Assembly (NCBI GenBank): GCA_020724465.1
Contig: DYGX01000006.1
Location: 1 to 64,000 of the forward strand
Length of the DNA: 64,000 bases
Reading direction: 5' to 3'
DNA from: Thermoflexus sp.
GTDB taxonomy: Bacteria; Chloroflexota; Anaerolineae; Aggregatilineales; Aggregatilineaceae
The position numbers and the translations under genes were made by a program. This document shows positions 62,155 through 64,000 of the stretch, piece by piece; the stretch's first letter is position 1, and each line of letters opens with the position of its first letter. The notes beneath the pieces are model-generated. The model saw nothing but the letters and a program-made list of their open reading frames with translations. It searched no databases and was not told the origin of the DNA.

Positions 62155-64000
62155 ATGAGTCACGCGCCGTCAACCCCGCTTCACGCGCTGGTCGCCATGA
62201 AAACCGACATCGGGCGCAAGCGCAAGCAGAACCAGGACGCCATCGGCCACGCCACCCCGCCTGACCGGGAAACGACCGACCGCCTGGGGCAGCTTTTCGT
62301 GCTGGCCGATGGGGTCGGCGGGCTGTCGGGGGGTGACGTCGCCAGCCAGTACGCGGTCAGCACCATCATCAGCAGCTATTACGAGCAGGAAGAGGGCGAG
62401 CCGCCCGAGCGCCTGGCGCGAGCCATCGCCGAAGCCAACAGCCTGATCTTCTCCGAAGGGCAAAGCCAGGAAAAGCCAACCATCATGGCGACGACCGTCG
62501 TGGCGGCGGTGCTGCGCGGTGACGAGCTAGTCATCGGCAGCGTGGGCGACAGCCCGGCCTACCTGATGCGCGACGCCGACGTGCGCCAGCTGACGCTCGA
62601 CCACACCGTTGAGGTGCTGGAGCGCGAGAGCGGCGCTGCCGGCGAAGGGGGCGAACCCGGCCAGCGCAAGCTCGCCCGCGCCCTCGGCAGCCTGCCGTCG
62701 GTCAAGGTCGATATCATCTCCGGGCGCGTCCGCCCCGGCGACCATGTCGTGCTGTGCAGCGACGGCCTGACGCGCTATCTCTCGCCGCGCGAGATCGAGC
62801 AGACCGTCGCCACACTGCCCCCCAACCGCGCCGTCGACCTGCTGATCGAAACGGCCAACGAGCGCGGCGGCGCGGACAACATCTCGGTCATCGTGCTGCG
62901 TCTGGTCGCGGCGGAGCCGGCAGACGAGCCCGCCGCCGCGCCACTGGTGGACGAGAGCGCCGCGCCGGAACACCTGCCCGAGCCGCCGCCCGCGATTGCG
63001 CCGCGCCGCGACCAGATCCCCGACGGCACGCCCGAAGCGGACGAGCCGCCAGCGCAGAGCGCCTGGTCGGTGCTCTTGGACATCGCCCGCGGCAACGCGC
63101 TCATCTCGGCAGTTGGCCTGGCGGCGCTGCTCGTGGTTTTCGTCGGGTTCATGCTGCTGCTTGTGAACGTGGGCGGCGGCGGCCCGGCCCCCACGCCGAC
63201 CGTCGACCCGGCTGCCATGACCGGCGAGGCTGCAACCGCCGCGGCGTACCTGGCCGCCACGCGCCAGGCAGACGCGCAGGCGACGCAGGCCATGCTCGAG
63301 CTGACCGAAACCGCCCAGTTGGCGACCATCGCCGTCCTGACGCTGACACCGCCGCCCAACAGTGGGCCGCAGCTTGTCACCGGGATGTGGTTCAAGGTGC
63401 TGGGCACCGAGCCTATCCCGGCCTTCGAGCGGGCCGCCATCGATGCCGACGCCGCCACCGAACTGACGCCCGGCGACAACTATCGCGTCTCGGCAGTGGA
63501 CGTCAACGCGATCAACGGCTTCTGGTACTTTGTCGTGGACAACCTGGGACAAGAGACGCGTTGGGTCAACGGCCCCAGCCTGCACCAGCGCATCGTTGTG
63601 GTGGACGAGGGCGGCAACCCGCTGCCCGACGACCAGCAGCCGCCCGATCTGCCGCCCGGCGTGGTGACGCCCACCCGGCCGGCGCCGGCCCTGATCCCGC
63701 TGCCGACCGGAGTCTCCGACACGCCCGGCGCGCAAACTCCGACACCTGCCGCCGCGCCAACCCTGCCGATCATCGCCTACGGCGTCGAGAGCTGGCAGGA
63801 CGGCGTTGCCGTCGTCACCACGCTCGATCTGCAGCTATGCGAGACGCCGGTCGTCACCACCTGCGCCGCCGGACCGGTGAGCGCGGGCGAGCGCGGCGTG
63901 ATCACCGACGGGCCAACGGCATCGGGCGAGCATTGGTGGTGGAAGGTGGAGTTCGCAGACGGGCGGAGCGGCTGGATCGCACAGGTGCTGCTCAGGTCCG
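62155..64000 (+). CDS. Membrane PP2C-type protein phosphatase with extracellular SH3-like region (partial)
   Basis: The open frame runs past the window edge (615 codons visible). The N-terminal PP2C domain has metal-binding Asp28 (KQNQDAIG), Asp52 (LADGVGGLSGGD), GSVGDSPAYL, LCSDGLTRYL, and GGADNISVIVL. A Pro/Ala-rich linker is followed by one membrane helix (ISAVGLAALLVVFVGFMLLL). Outside lie Thr/Pro-rich and alanine-rich stretches, then strands with RWVNGPSLHQRI and WWWKVEFADGRSGW that resemble SH3 repeats. It probably reverses Ser/Thr phosphorylation and senses the exterior. It is cotranscribed with the FHA gene. Confidence 0.85.
   Translation, partial: MSHAPSTPLHALVAMKTDIGRKRKQNQDAIGHATPPDRETTDRLGQLFVLADGVGGLSGGDVASQYAVSTIISSYYEQEEGEPPERLARAIAEANSLIFSEGQSQEKPTIMATTVVAAVLRGDELVIGSVGDSPAYLMRDADVRQLTLDHTVEVLERESGAAGEGGEPGQRKLARALGSLPSVKVDIISGRVRPGDHVVLCSDGLTRYLSPREIEQTVATLPPNRAVDLLIETANERGGADNISVIVLRLVAAEPADEPAAAPLVDESAAPEHLPEPPPAIAPRRDQIPDGTPEADEPPAQSAWSVLLDIARGNALISAVGLAALLVVFVGFMLLLVNVGGGGPAPTPTVDPAAMTGEAATAAAYLAATRQADAQATQAMLELTETAQLATIAVLTLTPPPNSGPQLVTGMWFKVLGTEPIPAFERAAIDADAATELTPGDNYRVSAVDVNAINGFWYFVVDNLGQETRWVNGPSLHQRIVVVDEGGNPLPDDQQPPDLPPGVVTPTRPAPALIPLPTGVSDTPGAQTPTPAAAPTLPIIAYGVESWQDGVAVVTTLDLQLCETPVVTTCAAGPVSAGERGVITDGPTASGEHWWWKVEFADGRSGWIAQVLLRS

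Noticed and set aside
1-64000. tRNA, rRNA, transposase, integrase or prophage genes
   Set aside because: None was seen on either strand in the gaps or the coding regions; most gaps are under 300 nt and are accounted for.

Overview
This is a GC-rich chromosomal segment (roughly two thirds G+C by eye) from a bacterium that looks like a member of the Chloroflexota, probably near Anaerolineae. The pointers are indirect: a membrane-arm-only complex I operon with two NuoM genes, FemX/MurM-like transferases beside a cell-division cluster, a class II (B12) ribonucleotide reductase with NrdR, many secreted WD40 and SH3 proteins, and a giant alpha-2-macroglobulin. No rRNA, tRNA, insertion sequence, prophage or CRISPR array is visible.

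Layout. (1) 1-580: a dispersed intergenic repeat and a small histidine-kinase-dimerisation-like protein. (2) 756-10553, minus strand: nuoA-H-J-K-L-M-M-N, the complete membrane arm of NADH:quinone oxidoreductase with none of the peripheral-arm genes; NuoL carries a lengthened lateral helix. (3) 10798-15493: two FemX-like aminoacyltransferases, an acetyltransferase, two small stress-type membrane proteins (GlsB/YeaQ and a 55-residue Pmp3/YqaE) and unknown proteins. (4) 15555-25517, minus strand: alpha-2-macroglobulin, a GH13 glucan enzyme, a lone receiver protein, an ElyC-like DUF218 protein and a lipoprotein. (5) 25678-28869: nrdR-nrdJ, with paired NrdR boxes upstream and a strong terminator at the end. 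(6) 29274-38701, minus strand: ftsW-murG-cvpA-like-murC-murB, then a terminator and a new promoter, then ftsQ-ftsA-ftsZ. (7) 38890-46540: a secreted monohaem cytochrome (plus), then murD, a DUF1349 protein, an oxidoreductase, a WD40-SH3 membrane protein and uvrC (minus). (8) 46876-54326, plus strand: a secreted WD40 propeller, then rsmH-ftsL-ftsI-(degenerate receiver)-mraY-Ser/Thr kinase. (9) 54337-57173, minus strand: three GNAT acetyltransferases and a MarR regulator. (10) 57224-64000: a 1368-residue tubulin-like/AAA ATPase fusion, divergent from an FHA protein and a membrane PP2C phosphatase cut by the window edge.

How it fits together. Regions 3, 6, 7 and 8 together hold most peptidoglycan-precursor and divisome functions (MurB, C, D, G, MraY, FtsW, FtsI, FtsL, FtsQ, FtsA, FtsZ, RsmH). 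They form a division-and-cell-wall (dcw) cluster broken into two oppositely oriented arms; murE, murF and ddl are not in the window. The two FemX proteins suggest branched or cross-bridged peptidoglycan. The kinase at 53436, the FHA protein and the PP2C phosphatase could form a phospho-signalling circuit around division and around the tubulin-like ATPase, but that link is inference.

Most worth following up: the tubulin-like/AAA fusion with its FHA-PP2C partners, the two-NuoM complex I with a repeated lateral helix in NuoL, and the WD40 protein built from an exact 378-bp three-blade unit.
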